Origin: Clostridia bacterium
GTDB taxonomy: Bacteria; Bacillota; Clostridia; Christensenellales; Aristaeellaceae
Direction: 5' to 3'
DNA: 21,278 nucleotides
Assembly (NCBI GenBank): GCA_900769075.1
Contig: CAAGFE010000101.1
Span: 1 to 21,278, forward strand
Below the pieces are notes generated by a model. That model was not told the origin of the DNA. It did no database searches and saw only the letters and a list, made by a program, of their open reading frames with translations. Positions 1 to 8,337 of this stretch are shown here, one piece after another; position 1 is the stretch's first letter, and every line of letters begins with the position of its first letter. The position numbers and the translations under genes are program-made.

Positions 1-40
1 ACTGGTCGCTGCGCTCCCGGCCGTTCCCTCCCGTAAGGAA

Positions 41-110
41 GCTTTTCCTACGGAAAAGCACGAAAATCGCCGCACAGGGGCATTGCCCCGTTTAACCGCC
101 CCGAAGGGGC
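41..110. repeat. Cluster of three short perfect hairpins
   Basis: Three perfect inverted repeats lie close together: GCTTTTCC/GGAAAAGC (41-48 with 52-59, 3-nt loop), GGGGC/GCCCC (77-81 with 85-89) and GCCCC/GGGGC (98-102 with 106-110). The four GGGGC/GCCCC arms can pair in more than one way, so alternative folds exist. No gene is visible in the first 278 bases. They could be the 3' end (terminator region) of a gene outside the window or part of a palindromic intergenic repeat like the one at the right end of the window. Confidence 0.6.
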
Positions 111-124
111 TCGCCGATTATCGA

Positions 125-249
125 TTTGTCGTCTGCCGACGGCGAATGACTGTGACTGAGCATTTGACTATATGGTGAACAAAATGGGTCGCCTTCGCCA
201 AAAACTGCGCCGTCATTCGACGCTTCCGCCCGGATAAAGTCAGTATCAT
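125..249 (+). promoter_or_regulatory. Possible Spo0A-controlled promoter of spoIIGA
   Basis: TATCAT at 244-249 could be a sigma-A -10 element about 30 nt before the spoIIGA start. No good -35 lies 17 nt upstream. Instead TTCGACG (216-222), one mismatch from the 0A-box core TTCGACA, covers the expected -35 region, and a second partial match on the other strand, TTTGTCG, is at 125-131. In Bacillus the spoIIG operon is a Spo0A~P-activated sigma-A promoter with 0A boxes upstream of and over the -35. The arrangement fits but each motif is short. Confidence 0.3.
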
Positions 250-278
250 GTAACCAATCATCCGGCGGCGGAAAGGCG

Positions 279-1085
279 GTGGCAGGCGTGCAGGTGAGCA
301 TCTGGCTGTACATTCTTGAGCAGACGAGCCTGACATGCTGTCTGCTGATGGCCATCGGCCTGAGCGCCGGGCTGCGCCGCCGCTCCGTCTGGCGGCTGTG
401 CGCCGTGTCCCTGGGCGTGGCCTGCCTGAGCGCCGCCATGGTCAGCGCGCCGGCGCTGCTGCGGGCCTCAACGTTGCTGATGTGCGCCGTGGGCGCGCCC
501 CTGCTGGCCTGGCCCAGCATCCCCAAACGCCTGCGGGGACGGATGATCGCCGCCGGATGCTTCCTGTCCCTGGGCATGGCTGGCATGATGCGCTTCCTGC
601 AGCCCTTCGGCTGGCCCTGCGCCCTGCTGGTGCTCCTGTGCTGCCTGCTGCTCCGGGCGGTGCCGGTGGTGACGCCCAAGCCGGAGGAAACCCCGCGCCT
701 GGCCACGGTGGACATTCGCCACGGGGCCCATCGCCTGACCCTGACCGCCCTGATTGACAGCGGCAATCTGCTGCGGGACGGCATCACCGGATTGCCGGTG
801 ATCGTCATCAGCCGCCGGGCCGCCATGCGCCTGGTGCAGCTACCGGAGAACGGCAAGCTGACCTATCCCTTCCGCCTGCTGACGGTGCGCACCGTGTCCG
901 GCACATCCATGATGACGGTGTTTCACCCGGACAGCGTGTGCCTCCTGCTTCCGGAGGGCTGGCTGCGGGTGGAAACGCTCCTGGGCGTCTCCCCGGAGGG
1001 CTATGACGGCTTTCAGGCGCTGGTGCCTGCAAGCCTGCTGCATGCCCGCGGGGAAGAAGCAGCCGTACTGATGACACAATCCTGA
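279..1085 (+). CDS. spoIIGA: Sigma-E processing peptidase SpoIIGA
   Basis: SpoIIGA is the septal-membrane aspartic protease that removes the N-terminal pro-sequence of sigma-E in the mother cell after a forespore signal (SpoIIR in Bacillus). The 268-residue product has hydrophobic stretches at roughly 8-28, 40-60, 64-80, 90-106 and 112-131, followed by a soluble C-terminal domain. That domain carries LIDSGNLLRD with the presumed catalytic Asp at about 160, matching the family's D-T/S-G-N-x-L-x-D motif. Start: GTG at 279, just after a GGAAAGG-like ribosome binding site. The gene is only 22 nt upstream of sigE, the classic spoIIGA-sigE order, so enzyme and substrate are co-transcribed. The membrane half is divergent and rich in Leu, Cys and Ala, as usual for this poorly conserved family. 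Identification rests on the motif plus context. Confidence 0.9.
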   Translation: MAGVQVSIWLYILEQTSLTCCLLMAIGLSAGLRRRSVWRLCAVSLGVACLSAAMVSAPALLRASTLLMCAVGAPLLAWPSIPKRLRGRMIAAGCFLSLGMAGMMRFLQPFGWPCALLVLLCCLLLRAVPVVTPKPEETPRLATVDIRHGAHRLTLTALIDSGNLLRDGITGLPVIVISRRAAMRLVQLPENGKLTYPFRLLTVRTVSGTSMMTVFHPDSVCLLLPEGWLRVETLLGVSPEGYDGFQALVPASLLHARGEEAAVLMTQS

Positions 1086-1107
1086 CCAAACCGAAGGAGG
1101 TAGCCCC

Positions 1108-1833
1108 ATGACCATGACCTTTCGCCTGTATGCGCTGGCAAAGCAGCAGCTGACCGATCTTGTCAGCACCTTCTCGCCCAAAGAGCTGTTCTATATCGGC
1201 GGGCCGATTCCGCTGCCCGCGCCCCTGTCCCCGGAGGAGGAGCGGGAGCTGCTCTCCCACCTCCCCGAGGACGCCGAGCATATCCGCCAGGTGCTCATCG
1301 AGCGCAACCTGCGCCTGGTGGTGTTCATCGCCCGGAAATTCGAGAATACCGGCGTGATGCTGGAGGACCTGATCTCCATCGGCACCATCGGGCTGATCAA
1401 GGCCGTCAACACCTTCGACCCGGCGAAGAAAATCAAGCTGGCCACCTATGCCAGCCGCTGCATTGAAAACGAGGTGCTGATGTTCCTTCGCCGCTACAGC
1501 CGCACAAAGCTGGAGGTTTCCCTGGATGAGCCCCTGCGCACCGATTGGGACGGCAACGAGCTGCTGCTTTCCGACGTGCTGGGCACCGAGGCGGACATGG
1601 TAAGCCGCGGCATGGAGGAGGATGCGGAAAAGCAGATGCTCTTTGCCGCCCTGCGCCGCCTGAACCCCCGGGAACAGCAGATCATGACGCTGCGCTACGG
1701 GCTGTCCGGCCGGGGCGAGATGACCCAGAAGGAAGTGGCGGACGTGCTGGGCATCAGCCAAAGCTACATCTCCCGGCTGGAAAAGCGGATTCTCCAGCGC
1801 CTGCATGGGGAGATGATGCGCCAGTCCTCCTGA
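1108..1833 (+). CDS. sigE: RNA polymerase sporulation sigma factor sigma-E precursor
   Basis: This sigma-70 family factor drives early mother-cell transcription during sporulation. The 241-residue protein begins with a pro-region followed by FYIGGPIPLPAPL at residues 30-42, corresponding to the YYIGG region where SpoIIGA cuts Bacillus pro-sigma-E. Sigma regions follow in order: region 2 (NLRLVVFIARKFENTG, then DLISIGTIGLIKAVNTFDP, and ATYASRCIENE), the linker with DWDGNELLLSDVLGT, and region 4 with the helix-turn-helix MTQKEVADVLGISQSYISRLEKRI. Length matches the Bacillus protein (239 residues). An AAGGAGG site at 1094-1100 sits 7 nt before ATG 1108. Sigma-K is the nearest alternative, but the pro-region, the SpoIIGA neighbour upstream and sigG downstream settle the assignment as sigma-E. 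Confidence 0.97.
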   Translation: MTMTFRLYALAKQQLTDLVSTFSPKELFYIGGPIPLPAPLSPEEERELLSHLPEDAEHIRQVLIERNLRLVVFIARKFENTGVMLEDLISIGTIGLIKAVNTFDPAKKIKLATYASRCIENEVLMFLRRYSRTKLEVSLDEPLRTDWDGNELLLSDVLGTEADMVSRGMEEDAEKQMLFAALRRLNPREQQIMTLRYGLSGRGEMTQKEVADVLGISQSYISRLEKRILQRLHGEMMRQSS

Positions 1834-1853
1834 CGGACACCTTTTGTCGCATT

Positions 1854-1871
1854 GCCGCCATCTTTGGCGGC
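1854..1871 (+). terminator. Short stem-loop between sigE and sigG
   Basis: GCCGCC (1854-1859) pairs with GGCGGC (1866-1871). With the flanking A-T pair this makes a 7-bp stem and a 4-nt loop. The following bases, TTGGTTTAT, are only moderately T-rich, so this is a weak terminator or attenuator at best. It lies just before a candidate forespore promoter and could limit read-through from spoIIGA-sigE into sigG. Confidence 0.35.
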
Positions 1872-1874
1872 TTG

Positions 1875-1903
1875 GTTTATCCCGGAAGCGTCCGTGCCAT
1901 ACT
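1875..1903 (+). promoter_or_regulatory. Candidate sigma-F/sigma-G type promoter for sigG
   Basis: GTTTA (1875-1879) fits the forespore -35 consensus GYWTA. TGCCATACT (1895-1903), 15 nt further on, partly fits the -10 consensus GGNRANANT (G at position 2, A at 5 and 7, T at 9). In Bacillus sigG is transcribed from its own sigma-F/sigma-G promoter in the sigE-sigG gap, the same position as here. The -10 match is imperfect, so this is inference from motif plus location. Confidence 0.35.
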
Positions 1904-1933
1904 TTGTACATCCGAATCAGGAGGTACGGGATC

Positions 1934-2716
1934 ATGGCATACGGCAAGGTCGAAATCTGCGGCGTGGATACCTCAAAGCTCCCGGTGCTGTCCCAGGCGC
2001 GCATGCTGGAGCTGTTCCCGCTTGTCCATGCGGGGGACAAGGCCGCCCGGGATGAATTTGTGCAGGGCAATCTCCGGCTGGTGCTCAGCGTGATTCAGCG
2101 CTTCTCCTCCCGCGGGGAAAACGCGGATGACCTCTTTCAGGTGGGCTGCATCGGGCTGATGAAGGCCATCGACAACTTCGACGTCAGCCAGAACGTGCGC
2201 TTCTCCACCTACGCCGTGCCGATGATCATCGGGGAAATCCGCCGCTATCTGCGGGACAACAACGCCATCCGCGTCAGCCGCTCCATGCGGGATACGGCCT
2301 ACAAGGCCCTGCAGGCCAGGGATCGGCTGCAGAACACCCTCAGCCGCGAGCCCACCGTGGCAGAGATCGCCGAGGAAATGCATCTGCCCCGGGAGGACGT
2401 GGTGTTCGCCCTGGAGGCCATCCAGGATCCGGTCAGCCTGTTCGAACCGGTCTACAACGACGGCGGCGATGCGCTCTACATCATGGATCAGGTGCGGGAC
2501 GAAAGTGAAAAGGATGACAACTGGGTGGAGGACATCGCCATCCGGGATGCCATGCGCCGCCTGAATGACCGGGAAAAGCGCATCATGCAGCTTCGCTTTT
2601 TCGAGGGCCGGACGCAGATGGAGGTCGCAGGGGAGATCGGCATCAGCCAGGCCCAGGTCAGCCGGCTGGAGAAGCAGGCCCTGCTCCACATGCGCCGCGC
2701 CATGCAGGTGAATTGA
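1934..2716 (+). CDS. sigG: RNA polymerase sporulation sigma factor sigma-G
   Basis: Sigma-G directs late forespore gene expression, including spore-coat-independent protective proteins and germination genes. From ATG 1934 the protein has 260 residues, equal to the Bacillus protein, and begins with the family-diagnostic VEICGVDTSKLPVLS. Region 2 is NLRLVLSVIQRF, DDLFQVGCIGLMKAIDNFD, NVRFSTYAVPMIIGEIRRYLRD; region 3 has REPTVAEIAEEM; region 4 ends with MEVAGEIGISQAQVSRLEK. The reading frame extends upstream to 1844, but the AGGAGGT at 1919-1925 and the conserved N-terminus choose 1934. Unlike sigma-E there is no pro-sequence; family members are controlled by anti-sigma factors instead. It follows sigE by 100 nt, a gap holding a stem-loop and a candidate forespore promoter. 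Confidence 0.97.
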   Translation: MAYGKVEICGVDTSKLPVLSQARMLELFPLVHAGDKAARDEFVQGNLRLVLSVIQRFSSRGENADDLFQVGCIGLMKAIDNFDVSQNVRFSTYAVPMIIGEIRRYLRDNNAIRVSRSMRDTAYKALQARDRLQNTLSREPTVAEIAEEMHLPREDVVFALEAIQDPVSLFEPVYNDGGDALYIMDQVRDESEKDDNWVEDIAIRDAMRRLNDREKRIMQLRFFEGRTQMEVAGEIGISQAQVSRLEKQALLHMRRAMQVN

Positions 2717-2747
2717 CCGTCATGCTCCCTCCGGCATAAGCTGAAGG

Positions 2748-2778
2748 GGGACGGAGTGCCCATGGGCAGGGCCGTCCC
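2748..2778. other. Long interrupted hairpin upstream of the mazF-like gene
   Basis: GGGACGG (2748-2754) pairs with CCGTCCC (2772-2778), enclosing a second perfect stem TGCCC/GGGCA (2757-2761 with 2764-2768). It is followed by TGAAAAAACG, an A-tract rather than a T-tract, so it is not a standard terminator for the + strand; a T-tract is also absent at the other end for the - strand. It ends 35 nt before the mazF-like start and could be a folded mRNA leader or an operator. Confidence 0.45.
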
Positions 2779-2813
2779 TGAAAAAACGCTTGACATCCCG
2801 GACGGAGTGTGAC

Positions 2814-3155
2814 ATGATGAAGCGTGGTGAAATCTATCGGGCGGATCTCGACCCGGTGGTCGGCTCGGAGCAGGGGGGCGTCCGGCCCGTCCTGATTATC
2901 CAGAACGACACGGGCAACCAGCATTCGCCCACGGTGATTGTGGCAGCCATCACCGGCAGGAAAAAGAAGCCCCATATGCCGGTTCATGTGCTGATCACGG
3001 CGGAGGAAAGCGGGCTGCCGATGGATTCCGTCGTCCTCACCGAACAGGTGCGCACCCTGGAAAAATCCCGCCTGACGCGGTATCTGGGCCGCCTCACGGA
3101 GGACGCGATGGCCCGCATTGACCAGGCATTGGCCCGGAGCATCGGCCAGGCCTGA
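2814..3155 (+). CDS. MazF/EndoA-type mRNA interferase (PemK family)
   Basis: MazF toxins are sequence-specific endoribonucleases that cut mRNA and slow growth. The 113-residue protein closely follows Bacillus EndoA: KRGEIYRADLDPVVGSEQGG, then VRPVLIIQND with the catalytic-type Arg at 26, and TVIVAAIT with the partner Thr; the C-terminal helix region is MARIDQALARSI. A GGAG at 2804-2807 precedes ATG 2814; ATG 2817 is equally possible. A TTG at 2790 would extend the frame but lacks a ribosome binding site and family support. No MazE-like antitoxin is encoded in the 97 bases upstream, and the next gene is a membrane protein, so the toxin is an orphan here. It is 22 nt upstream of the YitT-family gene and probably co-transcribed with it. 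Whether it is catalytically active cannot be told from sequence. Confidence 0.9.
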   Translation: MMKRGEIYRADLDPVVGSEQGGVRPVLIIQNDTGNQHSPTVIVAAITGRKKKPHMPVHVLITAEESGLPMDSVVLTEQVRTLEKSRLTRYLGRLTEDAMARIDQALARSIGQA

Positions 3156-3177
3156 AACGGATGAAACGGAGACACTT

Positions 3178-4050
3178 ATGAATGTAATGGAAAAGCTGAA
3201 ACGGGCCGCCAGGCGCGAGCAGTGCATGGCCTGGCTCCAGATCGTGATCGGCTGCGTGATCGGCGCGGCTGCCTATCCGACCTTCCTCGACCCGGGCAGG
3301 ATTGCCCCCGGCGGGCTGACCGGCGTGGCGATGATCCTCAAGCACCTCTGGGGCTGGGACATCGGCATCACCTCGCTGATCCTGAATATCCCGCTGTTCA
3401 TCGTGGGCTATCGGGCGATGGGCAAGGTCTTTGCCTTCCGCAGCCTGGTGGCGACGATCCTGTTCTCCCTCCTGATCGACCTGCTTCCCCTGCGGGCGAT
3501 CACGGTGGACCCGCTCCTGGGCACGCTGTACGGCGGCATCCTGCTGGGCATCGGCCTGGGCTTTATCCTGCGGGGCGGGGCGACCACCGGCGGCACCGAC
3601 ATGTGCGCCCGCCTGGTGCACAAGTACCTGCCCTTCCTGTCCGTGGGCATGTTCCTGTTCCTGATCGACTGCGTGGTGGTCATCGCCGCGTGGATTTTCA
3701 TCGGTTCCTCCGAGGCACTGTATGCGCTGATCTGCATCTTCGTGTCCGGCAAGGCGGTGGATATGGTTATGCTGGGCCTGTCCCAGAACAAGGCGTGCTT
3801 CGTGATCACCGACGCGTGGGAAAGGGTGTCCCAGCGCCTGCTGACAGAGATGGAGCGCGGCGTGACCCAGCTGAGTGCCCGCGGGGCCTATACCGGCACC
3901 GAGCGCCCGGTGGTGCTGTGCGTGCTGCCGCCCCAGGAGGTCTCCCGGCTGAAGGAAATCGTCCGCCAGGAGGACGAAAAGGCGTTCATGTTCATCACCG
4001 AGGCCCACGAGGCCCTGGGCGAGGGCTTCTCCAACCTGATGAGCGATTGA
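3178..4050 (+). CDS. YitT family integral membrane protein (DUF161 + DUF2179)
   Basis: This is a multi-pass membrane protein of a family widespread in Firmicutes whose biochemical role is not established. The 290-residue product has several hydrophobic segments between roughly residues 17 and 180. Its family motifs are FLDPGRIAPGGLTGVAMIL, LNIPLFIVGYRAMG, and GGILLGIGLGFILRGGATTGGTD. A soluble C-terminal domain follows, ending in KAFMFITEAHEALGEGF, the DUF2179 signature. GGAG at 3168-3171 sits 6 nt before ATG 3178; upstream in-frame codons to 3118 lie inside the mazF-like gene and are less likely. Multi-copy paralogues are common in spore-formers, so a specific name is not justified. It ends 12 nt before a strong terminator, closing the mazF-yitT unit. 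Confidence 0.9.
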   Translation: MNVMEKLKRAARREQCMAWLQIVIGCVIGAAAYPTFLDPGRIAPGGLTGVAMILKHLWGWDIGITSLILNIPLFIVGYRAMGKVFAFRSLVATILFSLLIDLLPLRAITVDPLLGTLYGGILLGIGLGFILRGGATTGGTDMCARLVHKYLPFLSVGMFLFLIDCVVVIAAWIFIGSSEALYALICIFVSGKAVDMVMLGLSQNKACFVITDAWERVSQRLLTEMERGVTQLSARGAYTGTERPVVLCVLPPQEVSRLKEIVRQEDEKAFMFITEAHEALGEGFSNLMSD

Positions 4051-4061
4051 CACCCTGCATG

Positions 4062-4089
4062 GCCTGTGGCATCACCCACAGGCTTTTTT
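4062..4089 (+). terminator. Rho-independent terminator after the YitT gene
   Basis: GCCTGTGG (4062-4069) pairs perfectly with CCACAGGC (4076-4083) around a 6-nt loop and is followed at once by six T residues (4084-4089). Confidence 0.93.
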
Positions 4090-4121
4090 GCTTGCCGGCG
4101 CTGTTTCATTTTGTCAACCTC

Positions 4122-4150
4122 TTGCGAAATCATTTCATCCATGCTATAAT
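4122..4150 (+). promoter_or_regulatory. Sigma-A promoter of the BMP-family binding protein
   Basis: A perfect TATAAT at 4145-4150 with an extended -10 TG (4142-4143) lies 17 nt after TTGCGA (4122-4127), a 4/6 match to the -35. It falls between a strong terminator and the gene start 58 nt downstream. The leader contains a small CGGTT/AACCG inverted repeat. Confidence 0.85.
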
Positions 4151-4207
4151 CATATCGGTTCCCAAAAACCGTTTTCCAAACCGACAAATGAACAGGAGGA
4201 ATCCCCC

Positions 4208-5389
4208 ATGAAGAAGATCCTTGCGATGCTTCTGGCCATGGTCATGGTGCTGGGCTGTGTTGCCTTCGCTGAGACCGTGAACCCCGATGAGATCCCGGAT
4301 ACCGTCAACGCTGCTGACGGCAAGTACGAGATCGCGTTCGTGACCGACGTGGGCCAGCTGAAGGACAAGTCCTTCAACCAGGGCACCTGGAACGGCGTGA
4401 AGCTCTACGCCTCCCAGAACAACCTGACCTACAAGTACTACCAGCCCGCCAACGGCGACCAGGCGACGGACGATGACCGTTACGACGCCATGAAGGCTGC
4501 CTGCGAGGGCGGCGCCAAGGTCGTTGTGTGCGCCGGCTTCATGCAGGGCACCGCGCTGAATAAGGCTGCTGCAGAGTTCCCTGCGGTCAAGTTCGTCTTT
4601 ATTGACGGTTCGAAACAGGCTGCTGATGATGATGCGGTTGCCGCTGCAAATAAGCTGCTGGCTGATGCTGGCATGGCTGTTGTCATTGATGCTGCCAGCA
4701 AGGGCAATGTGGCTGGCATTACCTTCGCTGAGGAGCAGTCCGGCTACCTGGCCGGCTACGCCGTGGTGAAGGAAGGCTTCACCAAGCTGGGCTTCTCTGG
4801 CGGCGGCGGCGGTACCAACCCCGCCTGCATCCGCTACGGCTACGGCTTCGCCCAGGGCGCCAACCAGGCCGCCAAGGAAATGGGCGTGGATGTGGAGCTG
4901 AAGTTCTCCTGGCAGTACGGCGCTAACTTCTCTGCCTCTGCTGAGCTGCAGACCATGATCTCCGGCTGGTACGAGACCGGCACCGAGATCGTCTTTGCCT
5001 GCGGTGGCTCCATGTTCTCCTCCATCGTGGCTGCGGCTTCCGCCAATGACGCGTATGTGGTCGGCGTGGACGTGGACCAGTCCTTCGACTCCGAGACCGT
5101 TGTGACCTCCGCCCTGAAGGGTCTGTCCGTTGCGACCGCCTGGGCCATCGATAAGGGTTACAACGGCGAATGGAATACAGTGGGTGGTAAGACGATCTCT
5201 CTGGGCGCGCAGGACGATGCTGTGGGCCTGCCCACCGACACCTGGTCTCTGACCGGCTGGACTGTGGAAGCCTACGAAGCGCTGCTGGCCTCCATCAAGG
5301 ACGGCTCCCTGGTCGTTGACAACACTGTCCTGGAGAATGACGGCGTGGCGAATGTTGAGTTCTCCAACCTGAAGGTCATCTACGAGTAA
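4208..5389 (+). CDS. BMP family ABC transporter substrate-binding protein (nucleoside type)
   Basis: This is the extracytoplasmic receptor of an ABC importer; BMP/PnrA-family proteins bind purine nucleosides, as in Bacillus NupN and Treponema PnrA. The 393-residue protein has a signal peptide (MKKILAMLLAMVMVLGCVAFAE). VLGC at 14-17 could be a lipobox, but AFA-E at 19-22 would also suit signal peptidase I, so membrane anchoring is uncertain. Family motifs follow: DVGQLKDKSFNQGTWNG, AKVVVCAGF, VKFVFIDG, GITFAEEQSGYLAGYA and VVGVDVDQS. AGGAGG (4194-4199) precedes ATG 4208. It has its own promoter and terminator, as expected when far more receptor than membrane components is needed. Residues 135-166 look like an insertion with different codon choice. 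Ligand is inferred from the family and from the nearby purine genes. Confidence 0.93.
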   Translation: MKKILAMLLAMVMVLGCVAFAETVNPDEIPDTVNAADGKYEIAFVTDVGQLKDKSFNQGTWNGVKLYASQNNLTYKYYQPANGDQATDDDRYDAMKAACEGGAKVVVCAGFMQGTALNKAAAEFPAVKFVFIDGSKQAADDDAVAAANKLLADAGMAVVIDAASKGNVAGITFAEEQSGYLAGYAVVKEGFTKLGFSGGGGGTNPACIRYGYGFAQGANQAAKEMGVDVELKFSWQYGANFSASAELQTMISGWYETGTEIVFACGGSMFSSIVAAASANDAYVVGVDVDQSFDSETVVTSALKGLSVATAWAIDKGYNGEWNTVGGKTISLGAQDDAVGLPTDTWSLTGWTVEAYEALLASIKDGSLVVDNTVLENDGVANVEFSNLKVIYE

Positions 5390-5404
5390 TCCGGGATACA
5401 ACAG

Positions 5405-5438
5405 CAGGGGAGCGCCTGATGACGCTCTCCTGTTTTTT
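5405..5438 (+). terminator. Rho-independent terminator after the BMP gene
   Basis: CAGGGGAGCG (5405-5414) pairs with CGCTCTCCTG (5423-5432), ten pairs with one G-U, around an 8-nt loop, followed by six T residues (5433-5438). Some read-through into the ATPase gene may still occur. Confidence 0.93.
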
Positions 5439-5459
5439 GTCTGTTCCTCTTCATTTGCC

Positions 5460-5488
5460 TTGCTTTTTTGTGAAAAAGCACTTATAAT
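5460..5488 (+). promoter_or_regulatory. Sigma-A promoter of the transporter ATPase-permease unit
   Basis: TATAAT at 5483-5488 is a perfect -10. TTGCTT at 5460-5465, 17 nt upstream, is a weak -35 (3/6). The site follows the BMP terminator directly, so it is the likely second promoter of the transport locus. Confidence 0.7.
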
Positions 5489-5551
5489 AAATTTATGTGT
5501 ATCCGCAGGAAAAGTCCTGTATCATTTGTAATTGGAAAGGGAGGTGGCAGC

Positions 5552-7095
<1,544 letters not shown>

Positions 7096-7099
<4 letters not shown>

Positions 7100-8337
7100 G
7101 CGGCGTTGAAATGAAGGGGCTCCTGAAGAAGAACGGCACCCGAACCATTCTGGCCTCCCTGCTGTCGATTATCATCGGTATGCTGGCGGGCTCCGTCATC
7201 ATTACCATTGTCGGACTGTCCAACGATACCCTGGGCGCAAAGGGTGTGTGGGACGGCATCCGCATCGTCTTCCTGGGCCTGTTTGTCAAGGCCCGCGACG
7301 CGGCGGGCAACCTGGTCTTTGCCTTCAATCCCCAGATGATGGGCAACATGCTCTTCCGCGCGATTCCCGTCATCATGACCGGCCTTTCCGTGGCGGTGGC
7401 CAACAAGACCGGCCTGTTCAACATCGGCGCGCCCGGTCAGTATCTGGCGGGAACGGCGGCAACCCTGTTCATCGCCCTGTCGATGCCCGTCACCGGCAGC
7501 GAAATGACCGCCTGGTATGCCGCGCAGGGGGTTGAGTTCGCCGTGACCTTCCCGGCCTGGCTCGTGTGGGTGCTGGCCTTCCTCGGCGGCATGGCGGCAG
7601 GTGCGCTCTGGGGGTCGATTCCTGGATTGCTCAAGGCGCTGCTGAACATCAACGAGGTGCTGGCCTGCATCATGACCAACTGGATCGCCGCCAACCTCGT
7701 CACCTGGGCCTTTGACATCTCCAGCCTCAAGAACGTGGTGGAGAACACCAAGACCGGCTACATCTACAAGACCTCCTTCAACGGCGTGGAAACCGCCAAA
7801 ATGGGGCTGGACAAGCTCTTCCCCGGCTCCCAGGTCAACGGCGGCATCATCATCGCGGCGATTTTCGCCGTGGTGGTGTACATCATGCTCAGCCGCACCA
7901 CCTTCGGCTATGAGCTGAAGGCATGTGGCTCCAACCGCCTGGCCGCCCGTTACGCCGGCATCAAGGACAAGCGCTCCATCGTGATTTCCATGGCGATCGC
8001 GGGCGCCCTGGCCGGCGCTGCCGGCTCGCTGTACTACCTGGCCGGCAACACCGAGTTCTTCTGGTCCACCTATCAGTCGCTGCCTGCAGTGGGCTTCAAC
8101 GGCATCCCCGTGGCGCTGCTGGCGGCCAATAACCCCATCGCGGTGGTTTTCACGGGCATGTTCATGTCCATGCTGGATATCTGCGGTCTGCAGCTGACCA
8201 ACCTGACCGGCTTCAATGAGTACATCACCGACGTGATCATCGCCGTGATCGTGTATCTGGCAGCGTTCTCCCTGGTCATCAAGATGCTCATCGGCAAGCT
8301 TGGCCGCAAGCATGCCGGAAAGGAGGAAGGGAAGTAA
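7096..8337 (+). CDS. Nucleoside ABC transporter permease, first subunit
   Basis: This is a membrane subunit of the branched-chain-amino-acid/ribose-type permease family (BPD_transp_2), similar to Bacillus NupP. The 413-residue protein has one N-terminal membrane helix (about 14-40) and then a core of several helices. Characteristic segments are TGLFNIGAPGQYLAGTAA, ALLNINEVLACIMTNWIA and the cytoplasmic coupling loop ELKACGSNRLAARYAGI. The GTG start at 7096 overlaps the ATPase stop (GTGA) and follows AGAGGAGG (7081-7088) by 7 nt; ATG 7111 is the alternative. Its stop overlaps the next gene's ATG by one base. It should form a heterodimeric channel with the second permease. Confidence 0.93.

Noticed and set aside
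2790..2818. TTGACA at 2790-2795 as a promoter -35, or TTG 2790 as the mazF start
   Set aside because: The only hexamer 17 nt downstream is CATGAT, which overlaps the start codon, and there is no ribosome binding site suited to the TTG.
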